This document shows positions 21,379-34,300 of a DNA stretch of 64,000 bases, piece after piece. Both the position numbers and the translations under genes were made by a program. The first letter of the stretch is position 1. Every line of letters starts with the position of its first letter. This DNA comes from Tetragonia tetragonoides (lineage: Eukaryota; Streptophyta; Magnoliopsida; Caryophyllales; Aizoaceae): contig CM076142.1 of NCBI GenBank assembly GCA_038025085.1, positions 2,827,501 to 2,891,500 on the forward strand, written 5' to 3'. The notes beneath the pieces were generated by a model that was not told where the DNA came from, did not search any database, and saw only the letters and a list, made by a program, of their open reading frames with translations.

Positions 21379-24321
21379 ATGGTTTCTTTAGCAGTGACCC
21401 TGCCTTTGGTTCCGTCAACTCCTTCACGTCGATCTTTCCGTTCAATGCCATCAAACTGTTTCTCTGTCTCCTCTGTTCTCTCCTCTCCTTCACTAGGTAG
21501 GTACCCTTTCTGAACTTTGGGTTTCCCTTTTTTTTCTCTCCATATACGTACTTGTACTTCATGTTACAAAGTCTGCATTGTTTGAATAGCTTATTGGGAA
21601 TCTATTTTAGTTGGACTCTTCATCATGAACCAAGTCACTAACACCTTACCTGTAAACACTGTTGTGGATACGATGCAATACCTTTATTCTTACAAATATA
21701 CCACATTCAATGTAACTCAGTGAAAGTAGCCTGTTCTGGGCTATGGATATCTGATTTTGTTCTTGAGAAGCAAAATGTCAGACTTACCATGAGTTTCATC
21801 TATTGTAATGCTTGTTTAATTCTCTGCAGATTTTTTTTCTTTAGGTTTTTTTTTTTTTTTTTTGGGGGGGGGGGGTGGAGGGTTTGACCTTTACATTCAT
21901 CAATTTGGAGCTTTGCCAACTGTTTTTGTTATATGTGCCTATGTTTTACACAGTTGACCAGTCTTCCAAGTGTGTAGAGGCTTCTAAAAGTGGAAACGTG
22001 ATACCACTGCACCAGTGTATATTCTCTGATCACTTGACCCCAGTGCTTGCTTATCGTTGTCTAGTGAATGAGAATGACCAAGAAGCCCCCAGCTTTCTTA
22101 TTGAGTCTGTGGATTCTGGCTTACATACTTCAAGTGTGGTAAGAACTTCAAAACCAAGAACTCAAGCTATGTTAATCTATATGCAAACATGATTAGTCTG
22201 AAGGATAACACAGCTGACATCAATCATGTGCAGGGAAGATATAGCATTATTGGGGCTAATCCAGCTATGGAAATCGTAGCGAAGGAGAAATTGGTGACAG
22301 TCATGGATCATCGCGAAGGGTGGAGAACAGAGAAGTTTCTGGAGGATCCACTGGTGGTCCCCTGGACAATCACAGAGAAATGGTCTCCTCAATGCTTTGA
22401 TGAGCTTCCTCAAGTGTTTTGTGGTAAGAAGAATTTGATTTTGTTTAATGTCCTGGGAACTCGGAAGTCGTTCCTATGGTAGAGGGCATGAGCATTGGTG
22501 CACCAAGGTTGCTGCCAGTGTGATACAGAGGTCATGGTTTAAGTTGAAGTGTCACAGTGTTGCTTGTGCACAATGCTAGGGACCTATTGATATTACCTTC
22601 AGATTCTATTGACTGTGATACCTTGTTGAATGAATGGATAGGTGGATGGGCTGGATACTTCTCTTATGAAACAGTGCATTATTCAAGTGGCCCAGTGGAT
22701 GACAGAAACCTCCCAGATGTACATCTAGGTCTGTATGATGACGTGCTTGTGTTTGATCATGTCGAGAAGGTATATATTTAGTATGATCTATAGCATTTAC
22801 CGTAGTCGCTGAATGTCACATTGCTGGATTCCATATTGTTTATCTTGTCTTTAATCAGTTCTGCATGTATATGGCATTGTGCTATTTGTTGTAACCACTG
22901 GAGCCAATGCTTACTCCATCTGTCATAATTACTGGCCAATTTTTGTCAATTCAGAGAGTATATGTAATCCACTGGGTTCAATTGGATCGGTTCCCATCAA
23001 CAGAGGTGGCATTAGAGAATGGAACACGCCGTTTAGAATCCTTGTTATCTAGGGTTTATGATATAGTCAAGTAAGTACCCTTAACAAAAGTGTGTGCTAC
23101 TGTTGGTGAATATCCTTGTCACTTCTTTCTTGTTTTCTGTATTCAGCCCTATGCTGTCAAATGGTTCGATTGAAGTAGATACTCGGAGTTTAAGTCCTAA
23201 ATTAGAGGTTCCAAGTACAACAACTGAAGCCTACAAAAAGCTCATATTAAGAGCCAAGGAGCATATATTGGCTGGTGATATATGTCAGGTTGTACTAAGT
23301 CAGCGTTTTGAAAGAAGAACATTTGTGGATCCTTTTGAGGTGTATAGGGCATTGAGTATTGTGAATCCAAGTCCTTTCATGGCCTATATTCAGGTTAGCT
23401 TCCTCCTTGTAAGTTTGATAGCCGGAAGTACTCCTCATGTAACTCCATCTTCACGATCTTTATTGCAGGTTAGAGGGTGTATATTTGTTTCTTCAAGCCC
23501 TGAAATACTCACCTATGATGAAAAGAAGGTAGTTAGTCCTTTCAGTAACCTTAGCTGGGCATGCTGCCTTTTGCAGAATACAGATGCTCATATGATAATT
23601 TCCAAGATTTGCTCTGCTGCACTAGAAATTCAACAAAATGGACCTACTTGTTATCTTCAAATTGTAACATCTGTTACTAACATTATGTCAGAGATTTCTC
23701 CACAAGTAGTCTTCAGAAAGCTGCATCATGATTTAGGATGAAACAAAGACCTAAATTCCTCATGTGGCATTTTGTGACAATTAGTCATTTGATCTTTCTC
23801 TAGGTTAAAAAAGCGTCTTTGAGTTGCTGGGATGCTCTCCGCACTGCATTAACTCTTCGGAACTTTACTGGAGAACCAGAGGTTAACTCATTAAAGCATA
23901 AACCTTTTCAAGGGTCTTTGATAATACTTTCCAGCAACTGTTCCAAGCTAAACGAATTTGCATTCTTTTGATTTTTAACCACTCTGTGATACAGTATAAA
24001 GCAATGCAACTGATAGAGGAGCTTGAAGTGAATAGGCGGGGGTCATATGGAGGAGGATTCGGCTGCATTTCATTTTCCGGGGACATGGACCTTGCCCTTG
24101 CTTCCAAGACCATAGTATTCCCAACTGGAAGGCGCTACGACTCATTATATTCTTACAAAAATCTGAGCAAGAGGCGAGAATGGGTTGCACACCTCCAAGC
24201 AGGGGCTATCATCGTGGCACACAGTGACCCCAGAGAAGCTGAGAGAGAATGTGAAACCGAAGCTGCCAAGCTTGCTCAGGCGATCGATCTTGCAGAGTCC
24301 TCATTTCTTGGCAAGGATTAA
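21379..24321 (+). pseudogene. ASA: Anthranilate synthase alpha paralogue lacking two catalytic exons
   Basis: Exons 21379-21496, 21954-22138, 22234-22423, 22642-22769, 22955-23070, 23147-23393 and 23469-23528 match exons 1-7 of the upstream gene with the same phases. Exons 8 and 9, about 78 residues carrying [17 protein letters not shown] and YSHVMHI, are absent: 23529-23803 holds no trace. The tenth-exon counterpart (23804-23881) keeps WDALRTAL but reads LRNFTGEPE where [10 protein letters not shown] is expected. The last exon (23995-24321) is well kept, but [11 protein letters not shown] has become AGAIIVAHSDP. Exon 4 lacks eight residues and NPSPYM is NPSPFM. All exons still join in frame (482 codons), so a core-less protein could be made, but chorismate catalysis is very unlikely. 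A short new transit peptide starts at the ATG 21379. Exon/intron retention shows tandem DNA duplication around TFIIE beta. Confidence 0.85.
21848..21878 (+). repeat. Poly(T)/poly(G) tract
   Basis: About 19 T followed by about 11 G, in intron 1 of the second anthranilate synthase copy. Confidence 0.85.
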
Positions 24322-25194
24322 AATTGCCTACCTGCAGGTTACTCTGATATTTCCCAGCCTGTTTGTCTGGTTTAAGTTGTCTTGAGTCTTGAGTTCTATT
24401 GTAACTTGTTAGTTGCACATGTATGTGCTTTTATGGGGATGTGAAGATGACAGAACCCACCAAGGCTTTTCTATTTTTCTTGCAGCAATGTAGAAGAATA
24501 ATTTAATGTTACAATTACCAGCTGAGCATATATATTATAGATAGCTTGTGTAAACTAGCTAAGATGGTTCATTTGGGTGTTGGAACTGTAGGTGCTTTAC
24601 TGAATTATGTGAAAGATTCATCTCAAAATCAAAGATTACCTGTGACTATCTAGTCTGCAATGTTGATATGTTAGGACTTTAGATTCAAGAAATCAGAAAC
24701 TTCTCCAGATACGAGCATCAGAGAATTTGAAAGCGACGCCCTGTGATATACCCGAGTGCATATTTCACGTGTTGGTATCAGCTATCTGGAAGAAAGAATA
24801 ATATCAAAAATATCAAAATTAGTGTATTTTTCTTTTTAATATTTCTTAGGTGTAGCCTACATTACTAAACACTATTCAGTATTCACCCAAAGTTTAGAAG
24901 CCAAAACAAGGAAAATGGTCCAAAAGGAGTGGCACGTAACCTTTGTACAAAAATCAAAATGGTAGTAACAAGACTACAAGAACAGCAAGCTAATCAGATC
25001 AGATTGCCACAGGAATGAAAAAAATAAAATTAATTAGTTGTGTTGAGTGTTGACGTATTTGAAAAGCCTGAGAAAAAACAAACTGTGTGTAGATACGTGT
25101 GACTGTGTGAGACTGTGTGCACAATAATTTTGGCTGAAATGGACAACAGTTATCATCTCTCTTCATCTTTCTATTTGTTTGTTTTACAACTTTA

Positions 25195-25233
<39 letters not shown>

Positions 25234-25319
25234 CGCTAAGGATCGGTTACCATTTGCAATTGCACAAATTAGTGAGAATTCTGGACAATTCAACCGGTTT
25301 TCTTCAGATTATTGCAACC
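24322..25319. other. Intergenic region upstream of quinone reductase
   Basis: 3' flank of the anthranilate synthase paralogue followed by the promoter and leader of the next gene. A (CT)n microsatellite at about 25197-25229 lies in the leader. No other gene seen. Confidence 0.5.
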
Positions 25320-28300
25320 ATGTCTACCACCAAAGTCTACACTGTGTGAGTTCCCCCTTCTCCCCAAGTCCCCCTCTTTGAAATAAAAAATAAAAGTGCA
25401 AATGGGTATATTAACTTGGAATCATTTATCCATAATTCTCAGTTGGGTTGTAGAAATTGACACCAATTGTGAACTTTCTAATTTTTTCTTTTCCATTTTG
25501 AGTATTCTCCAGGTTCTACTCTCTGTATGGTCATGTGGAAACTATGGCTCGAGAAGTGCACAGAGGAGCTAGTTCTGTTCCAGGGGTTGAAGCTTCACTA
25601 TGGCAGGTTCTTTTTCAATTATCTTTTTGACTCTTTTCTTGCTCCTCTTATCAACAATATGATATGTAATTGAGAACTCAGGGTGACAATCACATTCAAA
25701 TTAAAAAAGGAAGAATCTTTCTGAGTGTCTGTAACAGTGTATAAACTTGTATGCTTCCCTATGAGTCTTAACTGTATAACTAGTCCTTCTAGAGACACAA
25801 TTAGTGAAATCATCGACTTTTTATTATACTAATGGAGTTAATCAGATGTCTTAATTGTTGTTACAGTAGGCTTAGTCCATTTTTTTTCAATCTAGGGTCC
25901 CTAAAGATACACTGGGTTGCTTGGTTTTTTGGTGTTGGAGATGAGTTTTATAAAGTTTGCTGTTTCTGCAGCTGTATAATTGAAAATCTGACAATTTGAT
26001 TAGTAATAATTGATTGTGTAGATACCAGAAACACTTCCCGGGACGGTGTTGGAGAAAATGAAGGCGCCTCCAAACCCAAGTGATATAGCCGAAATCAAGC
26101 CAGAACAATTAGTGGATGCAGATGGGTTCCTTTTCGGGTTTCCCTCTCGTTTTGGGATGATGCCGGCTCAATTTCTGGCCTTCTTTGGTGCCACAGATCA
26201 GATATGTGCATCTCAGTTCCTTGCTGGTAAACCTGCTGGGATCTTTTGGAGTAACTGGCTTCTACGGTGGAGGCCAGGAGAACTCGGCGTAAGTACCCTT
26301 AAGACTAAGTTAGCTTGAAGTAGACTAAACTAAGTAGGGGTCTTTAATGTTTTCTTGTGTTAGCTTCTATATGCCAATGTAGCATGAAGTTGGGGTCATT
26401 AAGGGTTCAGGATGTAATTTTACTACTATAGTGCATTGAGATTGCATGGTAATATATAGCTCTCCCTTGCATTCCACGATCAAGAAGCAACCTATTCGAA
26501 TAGAAAGCAGGGTGGATAATGGAGTGCAAAATATGAAAGTCATATTTGCGTATCATGAGCAATGTGAGAGCCCCGTAAGAGGCTATGGGGTAGTGACAAT
26601 TGTGTAACCTTTTGGCCTTCCCTTGTGGTTATGGGTTGTCCTCTGTGCTTGTGTTTGATTTGATAAAGTTTGAAATGGCTGAATTTTTGTTATTTCTATC
26701 AAATTCTGCTTCAGGTTGGAAGATGGTATTAAAGATATGGATTTGGTAATATCTAGATTGATACTATATCATATCCTTTCTAAAAAAAAAGTAAGGATGT
26801 TTTAGACGTGCAATGCAAAACTTCTAAATGAAGGTTGGGAGGTGGGAGAATCAGCATTTTGTTTCCCACACATTTTCTTGTTGATTATAGTTGAGTCCTT
26901 TGACTAAAACGTGGTGGTTTTTGGTTCTTTCTTGGGTGATTATGCTCAGTGCCCTCAGAATTTCACAATCCTTATCCATGGTGAGTTCTTACCCTTCAAT
27001 CAGTACGCCAGGAGGCTTCTCAATCTCAATCAACCTAAATTAGAGTTGCAGTAATGTTCCGCTTCTCTTTCATAATTAGATGCTCAACTGTTTTGCCCTT
27101 TACTGATATAGTGGCTTTAAGATGAGCATGTATTCTTAGTATCTAAATATAAGATGAGCATGTATTCTCATCTTCCTGTGAACTGATCAGCCTTCCAAGA
27201 ATTCTTAGCACCTCATCCAACTCACTGAAGCTTTTTGGTGATTATGAAGTTGTGCGCCATGTGAAATTAAAGCTAGGCCAAATACCAACTTTAAGAAGCA
27301 CTAGCCAATAGGAACCCATAACCAACCAAGGGGGGTCTCCCATGTCCCCTAGGGATGTCCCGTGCGAACAACAAACAACAACAACAACAACCCAGTAAAT
27401 GTCCTGCCGAGGGCGGGGTCTAGGGATGTCCCGTGCGAAATGGTGTAAAAATAAGAACTTTTGTTCTGGCCACATTCGAAAGCCTTAAAAGCGTGGATTA
27501 TAATCTTCATTTCAGCTTTCCGAGGTTCGGTTTTAGACTTTTGCCCAAACTTCTGTAAATGGTAAATTATGACCCAAGAGAACTCTTATGCCTCGGGAAG
27601 GCCATCTGGAGCCTGAATTCCATACTAACCCCATAGTTGCAGAGTCCGGGCCCTTCGAGTGGGTGATCAGTAAAATAATTGCCCAACCTTAATAGAGTCC
27701 CGATAATCGACCACGCGGCCCTCCGAAATCCCCTAGGGGTGTCCCGCCCAATTTTGTGCAAAAATTAAAACCTCCGTTCCAGGGCCTCTGGAATCCCAAA
27801 AATTGTGGATTATAACCTTCAATTTTCGGCTTCCCGGAGCCCGATTAATATTTTTATCCAACCATCTTCGATGGGTCTATTGTGACCCAAAAGGATCCCC
27901 CGTGCCCTCGGTAGGCCACTCGGATCTCTGAATTTGTATTTGCCCATAATTTTAGTGTTTCGACCCATTAACTTGGTTGACGAGTCAAACGACCGTCCAA
28001 GCCAAGTAAGGACCCGATAACCGACAACGGGGTCCTATGATATCCCCTAGGGGTGTCCCACGCCATTTAGTTCGAAAATCACAACTTTTGTTCCCAAAAA
28101 ACGTGGATTGTATAGCCTTCAATTTTGGCTTCCCAGGCTGTTTGAGATGTTGCCCAAACTTCTTCAGGAGGTATATCGTGATCCAAGAGAATCCCCCGTG
28201 CCCCTGGTAGGCCAATCTGGTCTCTGAACTTCGTATTCACCCATGATTCGGGTGTTTCGACCCTTTAAACTGGGTGACATGTCAAACAACCGTCAAATCC

Positions 28301-31300
28301 TAGTAGGGATAACCGACCACGAGGTCCTCTTATACTCTCTAGGGGTGCCCCACCCGATTTGATGCAAAAATCAAACTTCCGTTACGGAGCCTCTGGGACT
28401 AGAAGCTCAAAAAACGTGGGTTGTATAACCTTCAATTTTCGGCTTCTCGGCGCCCGGTTGAGATTTTTGTCAAAACATCTACGCGGGGTCTATTGTGACC
28501 AAAGAGGATCCCCAGCGGCCCCGGTAGGCCATTCAGATCTTCGAACCTCGTATTCACCTATGATCTCTTTCGACCCTTTAAAGTGGTTGACGAGTCAAAG
28601 GACCTTCCAAGCCTAGTAAGGACGCGATAACCGATCTCGGTGTCCTCCAGTATCCCTTAGGGGTGTCCCGTGCGGTTTGGTGTAAAAATCACTACCTCCG
28701 TTTCGAGACCTCTAGAAGCCCAAAAAAAGTGGATAGCCTTCAATTTTTCGGCTTCCCGGAGCCAAGTTGAGATTTTTGTCCGAACATCTTTGGGGGGTCT
28801 ATTGTGACCCAAGAGGAACCCCAGCGCCCCCGGTAGGCCATTCGGATCTCCGAACCTTGTATTCACCCATGATCAGTGTTTTGACCCTTTAAAGTGGTTG
28901 ACGAGTCAAACGACGGTCCAAGCCTAGTAGACCGATCACGGTGTCCTCCGATAACTCCGTTGGGGTGTCCTGTGCGGTTTGGTGCAAAAATCACCACCTC
29001 CGTTTTGAGACCTCTGAAAGCCTAAAAAATATGGATTATAGCCTTCAATTTTAGGCTTCCTGGGCCCGCTTGAGATTTTTGCTCAAACTTCTTTGGGGGT
29101 CTTTGTTGACCCAAGAGGATCCCCCGTACCCTCGGTAGGCCTTATGGGTCTCCGATTTTTGTATTCACCAATGATGTTGGTATTTCAACCCTTTAAATTG
29201 GGTGACCAGTCCAACGGTCGTCCAATCATGGTAAGGACCCGATAACCAACCACGGGGTCCTCCATAATCACTTAGGGGTGTCCCGCGCAATTTAGAGCAA
29301 AATCAAAACTCTCGTTCCGAGGCCTCTAAGATGCCCTAAAAAGTGTATTACTTCACTTTTTGCTTATCAAAGCCCAGCTTGAGATTTTTGCCTAAACGTC
29401 TTCGTGGGGTCTATTGTGACCCAAGAGGATCCCCTGTGCCCCTGGTGGGCCAACGGGGTCTCCGAACTTTGTATTCACCCATGATTTCGGGTTTTCGGCC
29501 CTTTTGAGTGGATGACCAGTCAAACGACCGTCCAAGCCTAGTAAAGACCCGATAACCGACCACGAGGTCCTCCGACATCCTTTTGGGGTATCTCCTGCTC
29601 GATTTGATGCGAAAATAACAACTTCATTTCGAGGCCTCTTAAAGCCCAAAACACGTGGATTATAGCCTTCAATTTTGGCTTTGAGACAACTTTTTAAAGG
29701 TGTCTGTTGTGACCCAATAGGATGCCCCGTGCCCTTAGTAGGCTGATGGGGCCTCCGAACTTCGTATAACCTTGATTTTGTTGTTTCGATCCTTTAAACC
29801 GGGTGACATGTCAAACAGTCGTCCAATCTTAGTAGGGACCTGATAACCGACATCGGGGCCCTTCGATATCCCCTTAGGCTATCGCGCCCAATTTGGTGTA
29901 AAAATCATAACTTCCGTTTCGGGTCCTTTAGATGCCCAAAAAACGTGGTTTATATAGCCTTCGCCCTTCAGTGCCATCAAAAATTTATTGAAATAAAATC
30001 TGGGTGGCCCATGTCCCATCTCTGCGAGCACAATGTCCCATGTCCCAGCGCCTATGTCCCATATCCCATGTCTCGTATCCCATTTCCCATGGCGATTTTA
30101 AGGGACACCAATGTAAGGGTTGGAACACCGAGAGCATGGATGATATTGAGGCTTGGGGATCCGGGTGACGCTCCCGGAGCACCGAGGGTCTTCTAGGGTC
30201 ATGATAGACCCCCCGGAGAAGTTTGGGCAGAAATGACACCCGGCCCCCAGAAGCCGAAAACGAAAGCTATGATCCACGTTCTTTGGGCTTCCGGAAGGCC
30301 CCGGAACGAAGATGGATATTTTTTATCCACATCGCAAAAAACAACCCTAGGGGACATGGGAGGCCTTCGGGGTCGCTTATCCGATCCCTGATAGGCTTGG
30401 AAGGGCGTTTTACTGGAAACTGGTGTAAAAGTTGGAACACCAAAGGCATGGGTGATATCAATGTTTGGGGATCTGGAAGACCTTCCAGGGGACCCGATGG
30501 TCCTCTAGGCAGTGTTTTGAAAACCAGATCGGACTGGCCGGTCCAACCGGTTAAACCGGGAACCGTGGTCCAGTCCGGTTTATTTGAGCTACAAAATCCG
30601 CTCAAACCAGAACCGGTCAAACCCGGACTGTTCTGGTCAAACCCGGGTAAAAACCGTGAACCGGAATCCTGGTTTAACTTGACCAAAACCAAATTTTGGC
30701 TCAAAAGTATGATATTTTACGGGCCAAGCTTCACACCTTTCTTGAGGCCCTTTCTTGAGGCCCATGATTAGTGTACAGCTTCTGTAATCCCTTTCATTTT
30801 ACTTTCTTTATAGACTTCTTCACGGAAGTATGTTTTCTTGCTCATCGATGTGGGACACAGGTTCTAGCAATAGAGTTTCTTTTTCCCTCCTCCCAAAGTC
30901 CCAAGTCTCTAAGCAGGTCTTTGTTGGGTTTCTCTTCTTTTTGCATAAAACTTTATCAAATTAAGTTTTCCTTTCAAATATTTTATTCCTTTTCTATACT
31001 CTGACAAGTTAAAAAGAAAAAAAATCATTGTTTATTTCATTTTATCACACATATTAAACTCAATATATTAAGATATAACGGTTTTCAAAAAAAATAATTA
31101 TTTTCTAATTTTTTTTTTATTATAAATTTAATTATTTGAAGATGACGTCATCCGGTTTTTGAGTCCGGTCGAACCAGTTGAACCATCGAACCGGTAGGAT
31201 GGCCGTGTCGACTCCCGGTCCGGTTTTCAAAACATTGCCTCTAGGGTCATGATAGAGCCCCTGGAAAAGTTTGGGCAAAAATGATACTCGGGCTCTGGAA

Positions 31301-34300
31301 AGCTAAAAACGAAGGTTAAATCCACGTTTTTTGGCCTTCCAGGAGGCACCAAAATGAAGGTCTATATTGTCGCACTACATCGCACGGAACACCTCTAAGG
31401 GACATAGGAGGCCCTTAGGGTCGCTTATCCAGTCCTTGCTAGGCTTGGAAGGGCATTTTACGGGACACTGATTAAGAGTCGGTACCCCAAAGGCATGGGT
31501 GATATCAAAGTTCGAACATCTTGATGACCCTCCCGGAGCACCAGGGGTCCTCTGGGGTCATGGTAGACCCTCCGAAGAAGTTTGGGCAAAAATGACACCT
31601 GAGCCCAGGAAGCCGAAAATGAAGGCTATAATCCACGTTTCTTGGGCTTTCGAGAAGCTCAGGAATGAAGGTGGATATTTCCGCATCACATCGCACGGGA
31701 CACCTTTAGGGAACATAAGAGGCCCGCGGGGTCCGTTATCAGGTCCTTGATAGGCTTGTAAGGGCGTTTTTAGGGGACACCAATGTAAGGATCGGAACAC
31801 AGAGAGCATGGATGATATCGAGGTTCGGGGATCCGGATGACCCTCCCAGGGCACCGAGGGTCCTCTAGGGTCATGATAGACCCCCCGGAGAAGTTTGGGC
31901 AAAAATAACACCTGAGCCATGGAAAGCTGAAAATGAAGGTTATAATCCACCTTTTTTGGAGGCACCGAAACGAAGGTGTATATTTTCGCACCACATCGCA
32001 CGGAATACCCCTAAGGGACATGGGAGGCCCTTCGGGTCGCTTATCCAGTTCCTGAGAGGCTTGGAAAGGCATTTAACGGGACCTAGTGTAAGAGTCGGAA
32101 CCCTCGAAGTTCGGGGATCTCGATGTCCCTCCTGAGGAACCGGGGGTCTTCCAGGGTCATGATAGATCTCTGGAAAAGTTTGGGCAAACATGACACCCGA
32201 GCCCTCGGAAGTTGAAAACGAAGGTTAATCCATGTTTTTTGGGCTTCTCGGAGGCACCAAAACGAAGGTGTATATTTTCTCACCACATCGCACGGAACAA
32301 CCCTAAGAAAAATGGGAGGCCCTTGGAGTCGCCTTTCCTGTCGCTGATAGGCTTGGAAGGGCATTTAATGGTACACTGGTGTAAGAGTCAGAACCCAAAA
32401 AGGCATGGATGATATCGAAGTTCGGGGATCGGGATGACCCTCCTGGGGCACCAAGGGTCCTCAGGGACCATGGTAGACCGTGCGAAAAAGTTTTGGCAAA
32501 AATGACACCCGAGTCCTGAGAAGCCGAAAATGAAGGCTAATCCACGTTTTGTGGGCTTTCGGGAGGCACCGAAACTAAGGTGTATATTTTCTCAACACAA
32601 CGCACGGAACAACCCTATGGAAAATGGGAGGCCCTTGGGGTAGCTTATCTAGTCCTTGATAAGTTTGGAAGGGCATTTAACAGGACACTGGTGTAAGAGT
32701 CGGAACCCAAAAGGCATGGGTGATATCCAAGTTCGGGGATTGGGATGTCCCTCCCAGGGCACCGAGGGTTCTCTAGGGTCATGGTAGACCCTTCGGATAA
32801 GTTTGGACAAACATGACACCCGAGCCCCGGGAAGCCGAAAACGAAGGCTAATACACGTTTTTTTAGCTTTCGGAAGGCCCCGGAATGAAGGTGGTTATTT
32901 TCGCTCCATATTGCATGGGACACCCTTAGGGAACATAAGAGGCCCCCGGGGTCCGTTATCAGGTCCCTGATAGACTTGTAAAGGCGTTTTTAGGGGATAC
33001 CAATGTAAGGGTTGGAACACCGTGAGCATGGATCCAGATGACGCTCCCGGAGCACCGACGGTCTTTTAGGGTCCTGATAAACCCCCCGGAGAAGTTTGGG
33101 CAAAAATGACACCCGGGTCCCCAGAAGCCGAAAACGAAGGCTATAATCCACATTCTTTGGGCTTCCGGGATGCCCCGGAACGAAGGTGGATATTTTCGAT
33201 CCACATCTCAAAAAACAACCTTCAGGGACATGGGAGGCCCTCATGGTCGCTTATCCGATCCCTGATAGGCTTGGCAGGACGTTTTTTTAAACACTGGTGT
33301 AAGAGTTGGAACACCAAAGGCATGAGTGATTTCAATGTTCAGGGATCTGGAAGACCTTCCAAGGAATCGATGGTCCTCTAGGGTCATGATAGATCCTTGG
33401 AAAAGTTTGGGCAAAAATGATACCCGGGCTCTGGAAAGCTGAAAACGAAGGTTATAATCCACGTTTTTGGGGCTTCCAGGAGGCCCCAAAATGAAGGTGT
33501 ATATTTTCGCACCACATCGCACGGAACACCTCTCATGAAAGGCCCTTGGGGTCGCTAATCTAGTCCTTGATACGCTTGGAAGGGCATTTTACGGGACACT
33601 GATGTAACAGTCGGTACCCCAAAGGCATGGGTGATATCCAAGTTCGGGGAACCGGATGACCCTCCCGGAGCACCAAGGGTCCTCTAGGGTCATGGTAGAC
33701 CCTGTGAAGAAGTTTGGGCAAAAATGACACCCGAGCCCCAGGAAGCCGAAAATGAAGGCTATAATCCACGTTTTATGGGCTTTAGGGAGGCACAGAAACT
33801 AAGGTGTATATTTTCTCACAACATCGCATGGAACAATCCTAGGGAAAATGGGAGGCCCTTGGGGTAGCTTATACAGTCCTTGATAGTTTCGAAGGGCAGT
33901 TGACGGGACATTGGTGTAAGAGTCGGAACCCAAAAGGCATGGGTGATATCGAAGTTCGGGGATCGGGATGTCCCTCCCGGGGCATCGAGGGTCCTCTAGG
34001 GTCATGGTAGACCCTCCGGAGAAGTTCGGGCAAACGTGATACCTGAGCCACGGGAAGCCGAAAGCTAAGGCTATATACTCCACGTTTTTTGGGCTTTCGG
34101 AAGGCCCCGGAATGAAGGTGGATATTTTCCCACCACATCGCACGGGACACCCTTAGGGAACATACGAGGCCCACGTGGTCCGTTATCAGGTCCCTGGTTG
34201 GCTTGTAAGGGCGTTTTTAGGGGACACCAATGTAAGGGTCGGAACATCAAGAGCATGGATGATATCGAGGTTCGAGGATCCGGATGACTCTCCCGGAGAA

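Noticed and set aside
23529..23803. Exons 8/9 of the second anthranilate synthase copy
   Set aside because: Read in all plus frames for LAGT, LGRND, AEHIM and YSHVM remnants; none found.
30223..30771. Long frames in the tandem array (30223-30771, 31558-32001, 34186-34569 and many more) as protein genes
   Set aside because: They follow the ~312 bp monomer on both strands and in several phases, with different stops in neighbouring units and no known domain.
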